From Streptomyces albireticuli (GTDB lineage: Bacteria; Actinomycetota; Actinomycetes; Streptomycetales; Streptomycetaceae), in contig NZ_CP021744.1 in the NCBI RefSeq assembly GCF_002192455.1, positions 6,295,501 to 6,359,500 on the forward strand: a stretch of DNA of 64,000 nucleotides, in the 5' to 3' direction. This document shows, piece by piece, positions 10,745-19,400 of this stretch; within the stretch, counting starts at the first letter, position 1; every line of letters starts with the position of its first letter. The notes under the pieces were generated by a model that saw nothing but the letters and a program-made list of their open reading frames with translations, was not told where the DNA came from and did no database searches. The position numbers and the translations under genes were made by a program.

Positions 10745-11680
10745 ATGAGGCTCGTCTTCGCCGGCACCCCCGAGGTCGCCGTCCCCGCCCTCGACGCCCT
10801 GATCGCCTCGGACCGGCACGAGGTCGTCGCCGTCGTCACCCGGCCCGACGCCCCCGCCGGGCGCGGCCGCCGGCTGGTCGCCAGCCCCGTCGCCCAGCGC
10901 GCCGAGGAGGCCGGCATCGAGGTGCTCAAGCCCGTCCGGCCGCGCGATGAGGACTTCCTCGCCCGGCTGGCGGAGATCGCCCCCGACTGCTGCCCGGTCG
11001 TCGCCTACGGCGCGCTGCTGCCCAAGGCTGCCCTGGAGGTCCCCGCCCGCGGCTGGGTCAACCTCCACTTCTCGCTGCTGCCCGCCTGGCGCGGTGCCGC
11101 GCCCGTCCAGCACGCGATCCTCGCCGGCGACGAGGTCACCGGCGCCTCCACCTTCCTGATCGAGGAGGGTCTGGACTCCGGCCCGGTCTACGGCGTGCTC
11201 ACCGAGCACGTACGACCCACCGACACCAGCGGCGATCTGCTCACCCGGCTCGCCTTCGCGGGCGCCGGGCTGCTCTCCGCGACCATGGACGGCATCGAGG
11301 ACGGCACCCTGGAGGCCGTTCCGCAGCCGGCCGACGGCATCTCCCTCGCCCCGAAGATCAATGTCGAGGACGCCCAGCTGGACTGGTCCGCGCCCGCCCT
11401 GCGGGTGGACCGCGTGGTGCGCGGCTGCGCCCCCGCGCCCGGCGCCTGGACGGTCTTCCGCGGCGAGCGGCTCAAGGTGATGGCCGTCGCCCTCGACACC
11501 GCCCGCACCGACCTCGCGCCCGGCGCCGTCGCCGCCGCCAAGAACTCCGTGCACGTCGGCACCGGCTCGCACGCGGTGGAGCTGCTCTGGGTCCAGCCGC
11601 AGGGCAAGAAGCCGATGAAGGCGGCCGACTGGGCCCGCGGCGTCCGCATCGCCGAGGGCGAGCGGCTCGGCGCGGCGTAG
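10745..11680 (+). CDS. fmt: Methionyl-tRNA formyltransferase
   Basis: It formylates initiator Met-tRNA using 10-formyl-tetrahydrofolate. I start at ATG 10745 (MRLVFAGTPEVAVPALDAL), giving 311 residues, the family length; an upstream in-frame extension is Arg-rich and unconserved. The formyltransferase core shows FAGTPE at the start, ASPVAQRA, and the catalytic/folate region VNLHFSLLPAWRGAAPVQ. This is followed by GVTLFLIEEGLDSGPV-like sequence (here GASTFLIEEGLDSGPV). The C-terminal OB-like tRNA-binding domain runs from about residue 210. It is followed by rsmB, a common pairing in bacteria, but with a 323-base gap that contains a tandem repeat. Confidence 0.96.
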   Translation: MRLVFAGTPEVAVPALDALIASDRHEVVAVVTRPDAPAGRGRRLVASPVAQRAEEAGIEVLKPVRPRDEDFLARLAEIAPDCCPVVAYGALLPKAALEVPARGWVNLHFSLLPAWRGAAPVQHAILAGDEVTGASTFLIEEGLDSGPVYGVLTEHVRPTDTSGDLLTRLAFAGAGLLSATMDGIEDGTLEAVPQPADGISLAPKINVEDAQLDWSAPALRVDRVVRGCAPAPGAWTVFRGERLKVMAVALDTARTDLAPGAVAAAKNSVHVGTGSHAVELLWVQPQGKKPMKAADWARGVRIAEGERLGAA

Positions 11681-11690
11681 CCCGCGGCGG

Positions 11691-11743
11691 CTGCCTTCCG
11701 TGGGGCGGCTGCCTTCCGTGGGGCGGCTGCCTTCCGTGGGGCG
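11691..11743 (+). repeat. 18-bp tandem repeat between fmt and rsmB
   Basis: Three head-to-tail copies of CTGCCTTCCGTGGGGCGG (the third ends one base early) begin 10 bases after the fmt stop. Degenerate relatives (GGCTTCCCGT, GGCCTCCCGC) continue to about 11830. The rest of the 11681-12003 gap is GC-rich with no convincing gene. Confidence 0.8.
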
Positions 11744-12003
11744 TGCGAGCCTGGCTTCCCGTCACCGCTGTGCGGCCTCCTGCAACGGACGTGTGGCTTC
11801 CCGTGACGGACGTATGGCCTCCCGCGAAGGGTGGGCCGCTTCGCCGGGGAGAAGGGCGGGCCGCCCCCCGACGGGAAGAGCGGGCCGCCCCGCCCAGGAC
11901 GCGCGGCGGCCCCGCCCGGCCCCCGCCGAGGGACGCCGCGCCCCGCCCACCGCGCCCGTCGTACGCTTGACCCCTTCACCACCCCAGCTCCGGAGCACCT
12001 TTC

Positions 12004-13428
12004 GTGAACGATCGCGCCCCTCGCCGTCCCGCAAAGCCCTACCGCCGGCCCAAGAAGGACCCGGTGCGGATCCTCGCCTTCGAGGCGCTGCGGGCCGTCG
12101 ACGAGCGCGACGCCTACGCGAACCTGGTGCTGCCCCCGCTGCTGCGCAAGGCCCGTGAGCAGGAGGGCTTCGAGGCGCGCGACGCCGCCCTCGCCACCGA
12201 GCTCGTCTACGGCACGCTGCGCCGCCAGGGGACGTACGACGCGATCATCGCGTCCTGCGTCGACCGGCCGCTGCGCGAGGTCGACCCGCCGGTGCTGGAC
12301 GTCCTGAGCCTGGGCGCGCACCAGCTGCTCGGCACCCGCATCCCGCCGCACGCGGCGGTGTCCGCCAGTGTCGAGCTGGCGCGGGTCGTGCTGGGTGACG
12401 GCCGCGCGAAGTTCGTCAACGCGGTGCTGCGCAAGATCACGGCGCACGACCTGGACGGCTGGCTGGAGCGGGTCGCCCCGCCGTACGAGGACGACCCCGA
12501 GGAGCACCTCGCCGTCGTCCACTCCCACCCGCGCTGGATCGTCTCCGCCCTGTGGGACGCGCTCGGCGGCGGCCGGGCCGGCATCGAGGACCTGCTGGAC
12601 GCCGACAACGAACGGCCCGAGGTCACGCTCGTCGCCCGCCCCGGGCGCGCCACGACCGAGGAGCTGCTGGCCGCGGTCGGCGAGGACTCCGCGCTGCCCG
12701 GCCGCTGGTCGCCGCACGCCGTGCGGCTCGCCGAGGGCGGCGAGCCCGGCGCGCTGGAGGCCGTGCGCGAGGGCCGGGCCGGCGTCCAGGACGAGGGCAG
12801 CCAGCTGGTCGCGCTCGCCCTCGCGGCCGTGCCCGTGGAGGGGCCGGACACGCGCTGGCTGGACGGCTGCGCGGGCCCCGGCGGCAAGGCGGCGCTGCTC
12901 GGCGCGCTCGCGGCCGGGCGCGGTGCCGCGCTGCTGGCCTCCGAGAAGCAGCCGCACCGCGCCCGGCTGGTCGAGCGCGCGCTGGCCGGCAACCCCGGCC
13001 CGTACCAGGTGATCGCCGCCGACGGCACGCGCCCGCCGTGGCGCGAGGGCACCTTCGACCGGGTCCTGATGGACGTGCCCTGCACCGGTCTGGGCGCCCT
13101 GCGCCGCCGTCCCGAGGCGCGCTGGCGCCGCCGCCCCGAGGACCTGGCGGGCTTCGCGCCGCTCCAGCGCGACCTGCTGCGGGAGGCGCTGCGGGCCGTG
13201 CGGGTCGGGGGCGTCGTCGGTTACGCCACGTGCTCGCCGCACCCGGCGGAGACCAAGGCCGTCGTGACGGACGTCCTCAAGCGGGACGGCGTGAGCGCGG
13301 AGTGGATCGACGCGCGCCCGTACATGCAGGGGGTCCCGGCGCTCGGGGACGGCCCCGACGTGCAGCTGTGGCCGCATCTGCACGGCACGGACGCGATGTA
13401 CCTGGCCCTGCTGCGCCGCACGGCGTAG
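12004..13428 (+). CDS. rsmB: 16S rRNA (cytosine-C5) methyltransferase, RsmB/Sun family
   Basis: This SAM-dependent enzyme of the NOL1/NOP2/Sun family methylates C967 (E. coli numbering) of 16S rRNA. The 474-residue product starts with a basic tail (GTG start, NDRAPRRPAKPYRRPKK). An NusB-like RNA-binding domain follows (about 20-170, with ELVYGTLRRQGTYDAII and FVNAVLRKI). The Rossmann methyltransferase domain has WLDGCAGPGGKAALL (SAM loop). The two conserved cysteine motifs are MDVPCTGLGALRRRPEARW and GYATCSPHPAET; the TC cysteine is the catalytic nucleophile in the family. The length and motifs are complete. Confidence 0.95.
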   Translation: MNDRAPRRPAKPYRRPKKDPVRILAFEALRAVDERDAYANLVLPPLLRKAREQEGFEARDAALATELVYGTLRRQGTYDAIIASCVDRPLREVDPPVLDVLSLGAHQLLGTRIPPHAAVSASVELARVVLGDGRAKFVNAVLRKITAHDLDGWLERVAPPYEDDPEEHLAVVHSHPRWIVSALWDALGGGRAGIEDLLDADNERPEVTLVARPGRATTEELLAAVGEDSALPGRWSPHAVRLAEGGEPGALEAVREGRAGVQDEGSQLVALALAAVPVEGPDTRWLDGCAGPGGKAALLGALAAGRGAALLASEKQPHRARLVERALAGNPGPYQVIAADGTRPPWREGTFDRVLMDVPCTGLGALRRRPEARWRRRPEDLAGFAPLQRDLLREALRAVRVGGVVGYATCSPHPAETKAVVTDVLKRDGVSAEWIDARPYMQGVPALGDGPDVQLWPHLHGTDAMYLALLRRTA

Positions 13429-13497
13429 CTTCCCGGGGCGGGGTCCCGGGAAGGGGCGGGTAGGGGAAAGAAGCGCCCGCATGGCAGGCTTAAGGAC

Positions 13498-14184
13498 ATG
13501 GCCGCGCAGATCAACCCCAGCATCCTCTCCGCCGACTTCGCCCGCCTCGCCGACGAGGCGCAGGCGGTCAAGGGCGCCGACTGGCTCCACGTCGACGTGA
13601 TGGACAACCACTTCGTCCCCAACCTCACCCTCGGCGTGCCGGTCGTCGAGTCGCTGAGCCGGGCCACGGACATCCCGCTGGACTGCCACCTGATGATCGA
13701 GGACCCGGACCGCTGGGCCCCTCGGTTCGTCGAGGCCGGCGCCGGTTCCGTGACCTTCCACGCGGAGGCGGCCGCCGCCCCCGTGCGGCTGGCGCGGGAG
13801 ATCCGGGCCAAGGGGGCGCGGGCGTCGATGGCGCTCAAGCCCGCGACGCCGATCGAGCCGTTCGAGGACCTGCTGCCCGAGCTGGACATGCTGCTGATCA
13901 TGACGGTCGAGCCCGGCTTCGGCGGCCAGGCGTTCCTCGACATCATGCTCCCCAAGATCCGCCGCACCCGTGAGCTGATCTCGCGCCACGGCCTGGAGAT
14001 GTGGCTCCAGGTCGACGGCGGGGTGTCGGCGGAGACCGTGGAGCGCTGCGCGGAGGCGGGGGCGGACGTCTTCGTGGCCGGATCCGCCGTCTACGGTACG
14101 GATGACCCGGCGGCGGCCGTACGCTCCCTGCGCGCGCAGGCGGAGCGGGCCACGGCCGGTGCGCCCTGGGCCTGCGCCCACTGA
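13498..14184 (+). CDS. rpe: Ribulose-phosphate 3-epimerase
   Basis: It interconverts ribulose 5-phosphate and xylulose 5-phosphate in the pentose phosphate pathway. The 228-residue TIM barrel shows the standard motifs: NPSILSADFARL at the N-terminus, the metal-binding/signature LHVDVMDNHFVPNLTLG, CHLMIEDP, MTVEPGFGGQAF and VDGGVSAET. Finally, ADVFVAGSAVYG provides the phosphate site. The ATG lies 69 bases after rsmB, so cotranscription is plausible. The next gene encodes a sugar-binding-type regulator. Confidence 0.97.
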   Translation: MAAQINPSILSADFARLADEAQAVKGADWLHVDVMDNHFVPNLTLGVPVVESLSRATDIPLDCHLMIEDPDRWAPRFVEAGAGSVTFHAEAAAAPVRLAREIRAKGARASMALKPATPIEPFEDLLPELDMLLIMTVEPGFGGQAFLDIMLPKIRRTRELISRHGLEMWLQVDGGVSAETVERCAEAGADVFVAGSAVYGTDDPAAAVRSLRAQAERATAGAPWACAH

Positions 14185-14306
14185 CGCAGCCCCCGGCGCT
14201 CGCCCGAAATGCTGAGGGCGAAGGTCAAGGGCTGATCAAGGACCGCCGTTTCTGACAGGATGACGGTCGAGTCCAGAAGCTTGAACACAGTAGTGAGGAG
14301 ACCGCG

Positions 14307-15323
14307 GTGTCGACGGGCCGTTCAGCCACGCCGATGGGGCCCGCCGAGCTGGTGCAGGCGGCGGCGATGGCCCGCCGTTTCTATCTCGAGGGCAAGTCGA
14401 AGATCCAGATCGCCGAGGAGTTCGGCGTGAGCCGCTTCAAGGTCGCACGGGTGCTGGAGACGGCGCTCGAGCGCGATCTCGTGCGGATCGAGATCCGGGT
14501 CCCGGCCGAGCTGGACGCGGAGCGCTCCGACGCGCTGCGCGCCCGCTACGGCCTGCGGCACGCGGTCGTGGTGGAGTCCCCGGCCGACGCCGCGGACGAC
14601 GCCCCCGACCCCGAGAACCTCGGTGAGGTGGCGGCGGACCTGCTCGGTGAGCTGGTGCACGAGGGCGACGTCCTCGGCCTGGCCTGGGGCCGCTCCACCA
14701 TCCACATGGCCGCGGCCCTGCACCGGCTGCCGCCGTGCACGGTCGTCCAGCTCACCGGCGTCTACGACGCGGGCACCGCCGAGCGCGGCTCGGTGGAGGC
14801 GGTGCGCCGGGCGGCCCAGGTCTCCGGCGGCGAGGCGCACCCGATCTACGCCCCGATGCTGCTGCCCGACTCCGCCACCGCCGCCGCCCTGCGCGGCCAG
14901 ACGGGCATCGCGCGGGCCTTCGACTACTTCGACAAGGTCACCGTCGCCGCCGTCTCCATCGGCTCCTGGGCCCCGGGCATCTCGACGGTCTACGACATGC
15001 TCACCGACGAGGAGCGCGCGCAGTACGCCTCGCTCGGCGCCGCCGCCGAGATGTCGGCCCACCTCTTCGACGCCGACGGCCGCCGTATCGGCCGTGACCT
15101 GGGCGAGCGCTGCATCACCGTCGAGGCGGACCGGCTGCGGCGCATACCGGAGGTCGTCGCCATCGCCGGCGGGTCCCGCAAGGCGGCCGCGATCGGCGCG
15201 GTGCTGCGCTCCGGACTGGTCACCAGCCTGGTCACGGACACCGCCGCGGCCGACTACCTGCTCCTGGAGACGGGCCCCGGGCCGCGTCCGGCCCTGGACC
15301 GGGCGGACCCGGACGGCGCGTAG
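14307..15323 (+). CDS. SorC/DeoR-type sugar-binding transcriptional regulator
   Basis: This 338-residue regulator has an N-terminal helix-turn-helix at about residues 22-60 (RRFYLEGKSKIQIAEEFGVSR, KVARVLETALERDLVRIEI). A large C-terminal SorC-type sugar-binding domain follows, with DVLGLAWGRSTIHMAAAL and VQLTGVYDAG. These proteins bind phosphorylated sugars to switch DNA binding. The GTG start follows AGTGAGGAG with good spacing. Its place after rpe suggests control of pentose or related sugar metabolism, but that is only context; the effector cannot be told from the sequence. Confidence 0.88.
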   Translation: MSTGRSATPMGPAELVQAAAMARRFYLEGKSKIQIAEEFGVSRFKVARVLETALERDLVRIEIRVPAELDAERSDALRARYGLRHAVVVESPADAADDAPDPENLGEVAADLLGELVHEGDVLGLAWGRSTIHMAAALHRLPPCTVVQLTGVYDAGTAERGSVEAVRRAAQVSGGEAHPIYAPMLLPDSATAAALRGQTGIARAFDYFDKVTVAAVSIGSWAPGISTVYDMLTDEERAQYASLGAAAEMSAHLFDADGRRIGRDLGERCITVEADRLRRIPEVVAIAGGSRKAAAIGAVLRSGLVTSLVTDTAAADYLLLETGPGPRPALDRADPDGA

Positions 15324-15501
15324 CCGGCGGGTCCCGCGGGCCGCGCCGCCGGATTTAGGACGATCCGACCAGGGCGTCCCGCCCGGTCTGGAGGTTCGGC
15401 CCGGGCCGCGCACACCGGTCGTCATGGGAGAATGAAGTACGTGCTTTTCCCTCGGCATGCCTTGTCGGGGGTCACCTCCGAACGACTGGGATGTTCAGCA
15501 C

Positions 15502-16944
15502 GTGCGTTTCCTCAATGACCAGAAGCCGCCGTACGACCTGACGTACGACGATGTGTTCATGGTGCCGAGCCGCTCCGCGGTCGGCTCCCGCCAGGGTGTG
15601 GACCTCTCCGCCCCCGACGGGACCGGCACCACCATTCCGCTCGTGGTCGCGAACATGACCGCGATCGCCGGCCGCCGGATGGCGGAGACGGTCGCCCGCC
15701 GCGGTGGCCTCGTCGTCATCCCTCAGGACATTCCGATCGAGGTCGTCACCGAGGTCATCTCCTGGGTCAAGAGCCGTCACCACGTGCTCGACACCCCCAT
15801 CGTGCTCGCCCCCACGCAGACCGTCGCCGACGCGCTCTCGCTGCTGCCCAAGCGGGCGCACGGCGCCGGCGTCGTGGTCGACGAGGAGCAGCGCCCGGTC
15901 GGCATCGTCACCGAGCACGACCTGACCGGTGTGGACCGCTTCACCCAGCTGTCCGAGGTCATGTCCAAGGAGCTGCTGCTCCTCGACGCCGACATCGACC
16001 CGCGCGAGGCGTTCAACCAGCTGGACGCCGCCCACCGCAAGCTCGCCCCGGCGGTCGGCAAGGACGGCCGCCTGGCCGGCATCCTGACCCGCAAGGGCGC
16101 CCTGCGCGCCACGCTCTACACCCCCGCCACGGACGCGGACGGCAAGCTGCGCATCGCCGCCGCCGTCGGCATCAACGGCGACGTGGCCGGCAAGGCCAAG
16201 GCCCTGCTGGCGGCCGGTGCCGACACGATCGTCGTGGACACCGCGCACGGCCACCAGGAGTCGATGATCTCCGCGATCAAGGCCGTGCGGGCCCTCGACC
16301 CGCAGGTCCCGATCGTCGCGGGCAACATCGTCGCCGCCGAGGGCGTGCGTGACCTCATCGAGGCCGGCGCGGACATCATCAAGGTCGGTGTGGGCCCCGG
16401 CGCCATGTGCACCACCCGCATGATGACCGGCGTGGGCCGCCCGCAGTTCTCCGCCGTCCTGGAGTGCGCCGCCGAGGCGAAGAAGTTCGGCAAGCACGTC
16501 TGGGCCGACGGTGGCGTCCGGCACCCCCGTGACGTCGCCATGGCGCTCGCCGCCGGCGCGTCCAACGTCATGGTCGGCTCCTGGTTCGCCGGGACGTACG
16601 AGTCCCCGGGCGACCTCCAGCAGACCGCCGACGGGCGGCTGTACAAGGAGAGCTTCGGCATGGCCTCGGCCCGCGCCGTGCGCAACCGCACCAGCGAGGA
16701 GTCGGCCTACGACCGGGCCCGCAAGAGTCTGTTCGAGGAGGGCATCTCCACCTCGCGGATGTTCCTCGACCCGTCCCGTCCGGGCGTCGAGGACCTGATC
16801 GACTCGATCATCGCGGGTGTCCGTTCCTCCTGCACCTATGCCGGCGCCGGCTCCCTGGAGGAGTTCGCCGAGCGTGCCGTGGTCGGCGTCCAGAGCGCCG
16901 CCGGTTACGCCGAGGGCAAGCCGCTGCACGCCAGCTGGCAGTAG
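15502..16944 (+). CDS. guaB1: GuaB1-type IMP dehydrogenase paralog with CBS domains (probable GMP reductase)
   Basis: This 480-residue protein has the IMPDH/GMPR TIM barrel interrupted by a CBS pair (about residues 95-210: LAPTQTVADALSLLPKRAHG, then HRKLAPAVGKDGRLAGILT). The catalytic cysteine loop is present: GPGAMCTTRMMTGVGRPQFSA. The N-terminal NDQKPPYDLTYDDVFMVPSR matches the actinobacterial GuaB1 group rather than the essential GuaB2. As I recall, the mycobacterial member is a CBS-regulated GMP reductase (GMP to IMP). The start GTG 15502 is chosen because conservation begins with RFLND; an in-frame start at 15457 adds 15 unconserved residues. A strong terminator follows. Confidence 0.88.
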   Translation: MRFLNDQKPPYDLTYDDVFMVPSRSAVGSRQGVDLSAPDGTGTTIPLVVANMTAIAGRRMAETVARRGGLVVIPQDIPIEVVTEVISWVKSRHHVLDTPIVLAPTQTVADALSLLPKRAHGAGVVVDEEQRPVGIVTEHDLTGVDRFTQLSEVMSKELLLLDADIDPREAFNQLDAAHRKLAPAVGKDGRLAGILTRKGALRATLYTPATDADGKLRIAAAVGINGDVAGKAKALLAAGADTIVVDTAHGHQESMISAIKAVRALDPQVPIVAGNIVAAEGVRDLIEAGADIIKVGVGPGAMCTTRMMTGVGRPQFSAVLECAAEAKKFGKHVWADGGVRHPRDVAMALAAGASNVMVGSWFAGTYESPGDLQQTADGRLYKESFGMASARAVRNRTSEESAYDRARKSLFEEGISTSRMFLDPSRPGVEDLIDSIIAGVRSSCTYAGAGSLEEFAERAVVGVQSAAGYAEGKPLHASWQ

Positions 16945-16957
16945 TCCGCACAGCCCG

Positions 16958-16993
16958 AAAGGGGCGTGGTCCGATCCGGACCGCGCCCCTTTT
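16958..16993 (+). terminator. Terminator after guaB1
   Basis: AAAGGGGCGTGGTCCG pairs with CGGACCGCGCCCCTTT (16 bp, one wobble) around an ATC loop and ends in TTTT, 13 bases after the stop. The remaining 16994-17314 gap is relatively AT-rich for this genome (about 17030-17170) and is probably the permease promoter region; no gene seen. Confidence 0.85.
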
Positions 16994-17314
16994 CGCGTTC
17001 TCCGGAGGGGGTGCGGAAGACGTGATGTGGACCACGGTAATCCGCCCAGATGTACCGATTCATGATGTGAGATGCAACGATTGGCTGTGAATGCCCCCCA
17101 TGCGCAATGATCGAACGGCCATGCGCAAGAATGGTGCATTACGAGCGCGGGCCCTCAGCTCATAAGGTCTGCGCAGTACGTGGAGTGGCGGATACCGCTT
17201 GCTCGGCGGTTCCCCCTCTGCCTCGGGTCGGCTCCCCCTGCCCACAGCACCCCCTGAGGGCGTTCCGTCGCCGGTCATCCCCCTCGACAGGCATCGACGA
17301 ATGGAGCCACCTCA

Positions 17315-18844
17315 GTGTTGGACAACGGCACAGCGCCCCCCGCCACGGACGACGAGAAGCCGTCGTCCCCGCGGCCGGCCGCCGGCTTCGTGACCGGTGT
17401 CATGCGGCGCAAGCCCGTCGAGCGCCTGGTCGCCGAGGGCGGCCAGGGCGAGGGCGGCACGCTGCGGCGCTCGCTCGGCATGTGGCAGCTCACGATGATC
17501 AGCATCGGGGCGACCCTCGGCACCGGCATCTTCGTGGTGCTCGGCGAGGCCGTGCCGAAGGCCGGTCCGGCCGTCGTCATCTCCTTCGTCATCGCCGGCC
17601 TCACGGCGCTGTTCTCGGCCCTGTCCTACGCGGAGCTGGCCGGCACCATCCCGGTCTCCGGCTCCTCGTACTCCTACGCCTACGCGACCCTCGGCGAGAT
17701 CGTCGCCTGGGTCTGCGGCTGGTGCCTGATCCTGGAGTACGGCGTCTCGGTCGCGGCCGTCGCGGTCGGCTGGGGCGAGTACCTCAACGAACTGCTCGAC
17801 GGCACCATCGGGGTCACCATCCCGGCCGCGCTGGCCAACCCGCCGGGCACCGACGGCGGCATCTTCAACCTGCCGGCGCTGCTCGTCGTCCTGCTCTGCA
17901 TGGCCTTCCTGCTGGGCGGGGCCAAGGAGAGCGCCCGCGCCAACACGATCATGGTCGGCGTGAAGATCGCGGCCCTGCTGCTCTTCTGCGCCGTCGCCTT
18001 CCTGGGCATCCGGGCCGGTAACTACGCCCCGTTCATGCCGCTCGGCCTCGGCGGCGTCAGCGCCGCGGGCGCCAGCCTCTTCTTCTCCTACATCGGCTTC
18101 GACGCCGCCTCCACGGCCGGCGAGGAGGCCAAGGACCCGAAGAAGGACCTGCCCAAGGCGATCATGCTGTCGCTGCTCATCGTGACGGCGCTCTACGTGC
18201 TGGTCGCGGCGGTCGCCGTCGGCGCCATGCCGTGGGGCGACTTCGAGGGCTCCGAGGCCGCCCTCGCCGGGATCATGAAGGACGTCACCGGCCAGAGCTT
18301 CTGGGCCGTGCTGCTCGCCGCCGGTGCCGTCATCGCCATCGCCAGCGTCGTCCTGACCGTCCTCTACGGCCAGACCCGCATCCTCTTCGCCATGTCCCGC
18401 GACGGGCTCGTCCCCAAGACCTTCTCCAAGGTCCACGCGAAGACCGGCGTGCCGCGCGCCAACACCGTGATCGTCTCGGTCTTCTGCGGCGTCCTCGCCG
18501 CGGCCGTGCCGCTGGGCGAGCTGGCGAACGCCACCAGCATCGGCACGCTCTTCGCGTTCGCCCTGGTCAACGTGGCCGTCATCGTGCTCTTCTTCACCCG
18601 CCCCGAGATGCACCGCAGCTTCAAGGTGCCGCTCTCCGGCCTGCGGGTCCGCGGTGTCCCGCTCGCCCCGATCTTCCCGGCCATCGGTTTCGGGCTGTGC
18701 GTGTACATGATGCTCAGCCTGCCCGGCACGACCTGGCAGTACTTCGGCGGCTGGATGCTCGTCGGTCTTGTGATCTACTTCATGTACGGGAAGAGCCGCT
18801 CGCGGCTGTCCCGGGAAGACCAGCAGGTATCTCTAGAGAAGTGA
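17315..18844 (+). CDS. Amino acid permease, APC superfamily (cationic amino acid transporter-like)
   Basis: This 509-residue integral membrane protein has about 12 predicted transmembrane helices. After a 55-residue cytosolic N-terminus it shows the APC signature in TM1 (MISIGATLGTGIFVVLGEA), with the unwound GxG substrate-binding region. SYAELAGTIPVSGSSYSYAY in TM3 is typical of the CAT/YfnA subgroup. FFSYIGFDAASTAGEEAKDPKKDLPKAI follows, another hallmark. It probably imports amino acids by proton symport; the substrate is not evident. The Lrp-type regulator begins 10 bases downstream, so the pair is likely an operon controlled by amino acid level. Confidence 0.92.
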   Translation: MLDNGTAPPATDDEKPSSPRPAAGFVTGVMRRKPVERLVAEGGQGEGGTLRRSLGMWQLTMISIGATLGTGIFVVLGEAVPKAGPAVVISFVIAGLTALFSALSYAELAGTIPVSGSSYSYAYATLGEIVAWVCGWCLILEYGVSVAAVAVGWGEYLNELLDGTIGVTIPAALANPPGTDGGIFNLPALLVVLLCMAFLLGGAKESARANTIMVGVKIAALLLFCAVAFLGIRAGNYAPFMPLGLGGVSAAGASLFFSYIGFDAASTAGEEAKDPKKDLPKAIMLSLLIVTALYVLVAAVAVGAMPWGDFEGSEAALAGIMKDVTGQSFWAVLLAAGAVIAIASVVLTVLYGQTRILFAMSRDGLVPKTFSKVHAKTGVPRANTVIVSVFCGVLAAAVPLGELANATSIGTLFAFALVNVAVIVLFFTRPEMHRSFKVPLSGLRVRGVPLAPIFPAIGFGLCVYMMLSLPGTTWQYFGGWMLVGLVIYFMYGKSRSRLSREDQQVSLEK

Positions 18845-18854
18845 TCCACCCGCA

Positions 18855-19310
18855 GTGCGACTGAACGATCTGGACGAACGCATCGTCCACGCCCTCGCCG
18901 AGGACGCCCGCCGCTCCTACGCCGACATCGGCACCGAGGTCGGTCTGTCCGCGCCCGCCGTCAAGCGGCGCGTGGACAGGCTGCGGGCCGAGGGCGCCAT
19001 CACCGGGTTCACCGTCCGCGTGGACCCGGCGGCGCTCGGCTGGGAGACCGAGGGGTACATCGAGATCTACTGCCGCCGGAACACCTCGCCCGAGGCGATC
19101 CACCGCGGCCTGTCGCGCTACCCGGAGGTGGCGTCCGCCTCGACCGTCACCGGTGAGGCGGACGCCATCGTCCAGGTCTTCGCCTCCGACATGCGCCACT
19201 TCGAGCGCGTGCTGGAGCGCATCGCGGGGGAGCCCTTCGTCGAGCGGACCAAGTCCGTGCTGGTACTCTCCCCGCTGCTGCGCCGCTTCAGCTCCGGCGC
19301 CCCCTCCTGA
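18855..19310 (+). CDS. Lrp/AsnC-family transcriptional regulator
   Basis: This 151-residue protein has the N-terminal winged helix-turn-helix (LNDLDERIVHALAEDARRSY, IGTEVGLSAPAVKRRVDRL). A C-terminal RAM (ligand-sensing) domain follows, ending with FVERTKSVLVLSPLLRRF. These regulators form octamers and respond to amino acids. GTG start, 10 bases after the permease. The neighbouring hydrolase and flavin oxidase suggest the ligand may be an aromatic or other amino acid; this is context only. Confidence 0.93.
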   Translation: MRLNDLDERIVHALAEDARRSYADIGTEVGLSAPAVKRRVDRLRAEGAITGFTVRVDPAALGWETEGYIEIYCRRNTSPEAIHRGLSRYPEVASASTVTGEADAIVQVFASDMRHFERVLERIAGEPFVERTKSVLVLSPLLRRFSSGAPS

Positions 19311-19400
19311 GTCACGGCGGCCGCCGGTCGCACCGGTGCCGCCTTCCGACGCCGACGCACGCGGGAGACGACCGCGCCATGAGCACCCGATGAGCACCCG

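Noticed and set aside
7609..10929. 1,106-codon frame on the - strand across priA and its neighbours
   Set aside because: High-GC antisense shadow: Arg/Gly/Pro-rich, no motif, and lies opposite priA whose zinc cysteines are clear.
11691..11743. CRISPR array
   Set aside because: 18-bp units are directly adjacent with no spacers; the 14-bp and 12-bp arrays elsewhere are also spacer-free.
11188..14181. 997-codon frame on the - strand
   Set aside because: Antisense to fmt, rsmB and rpe, all firmly identified; crosses the 18-bp repeat.
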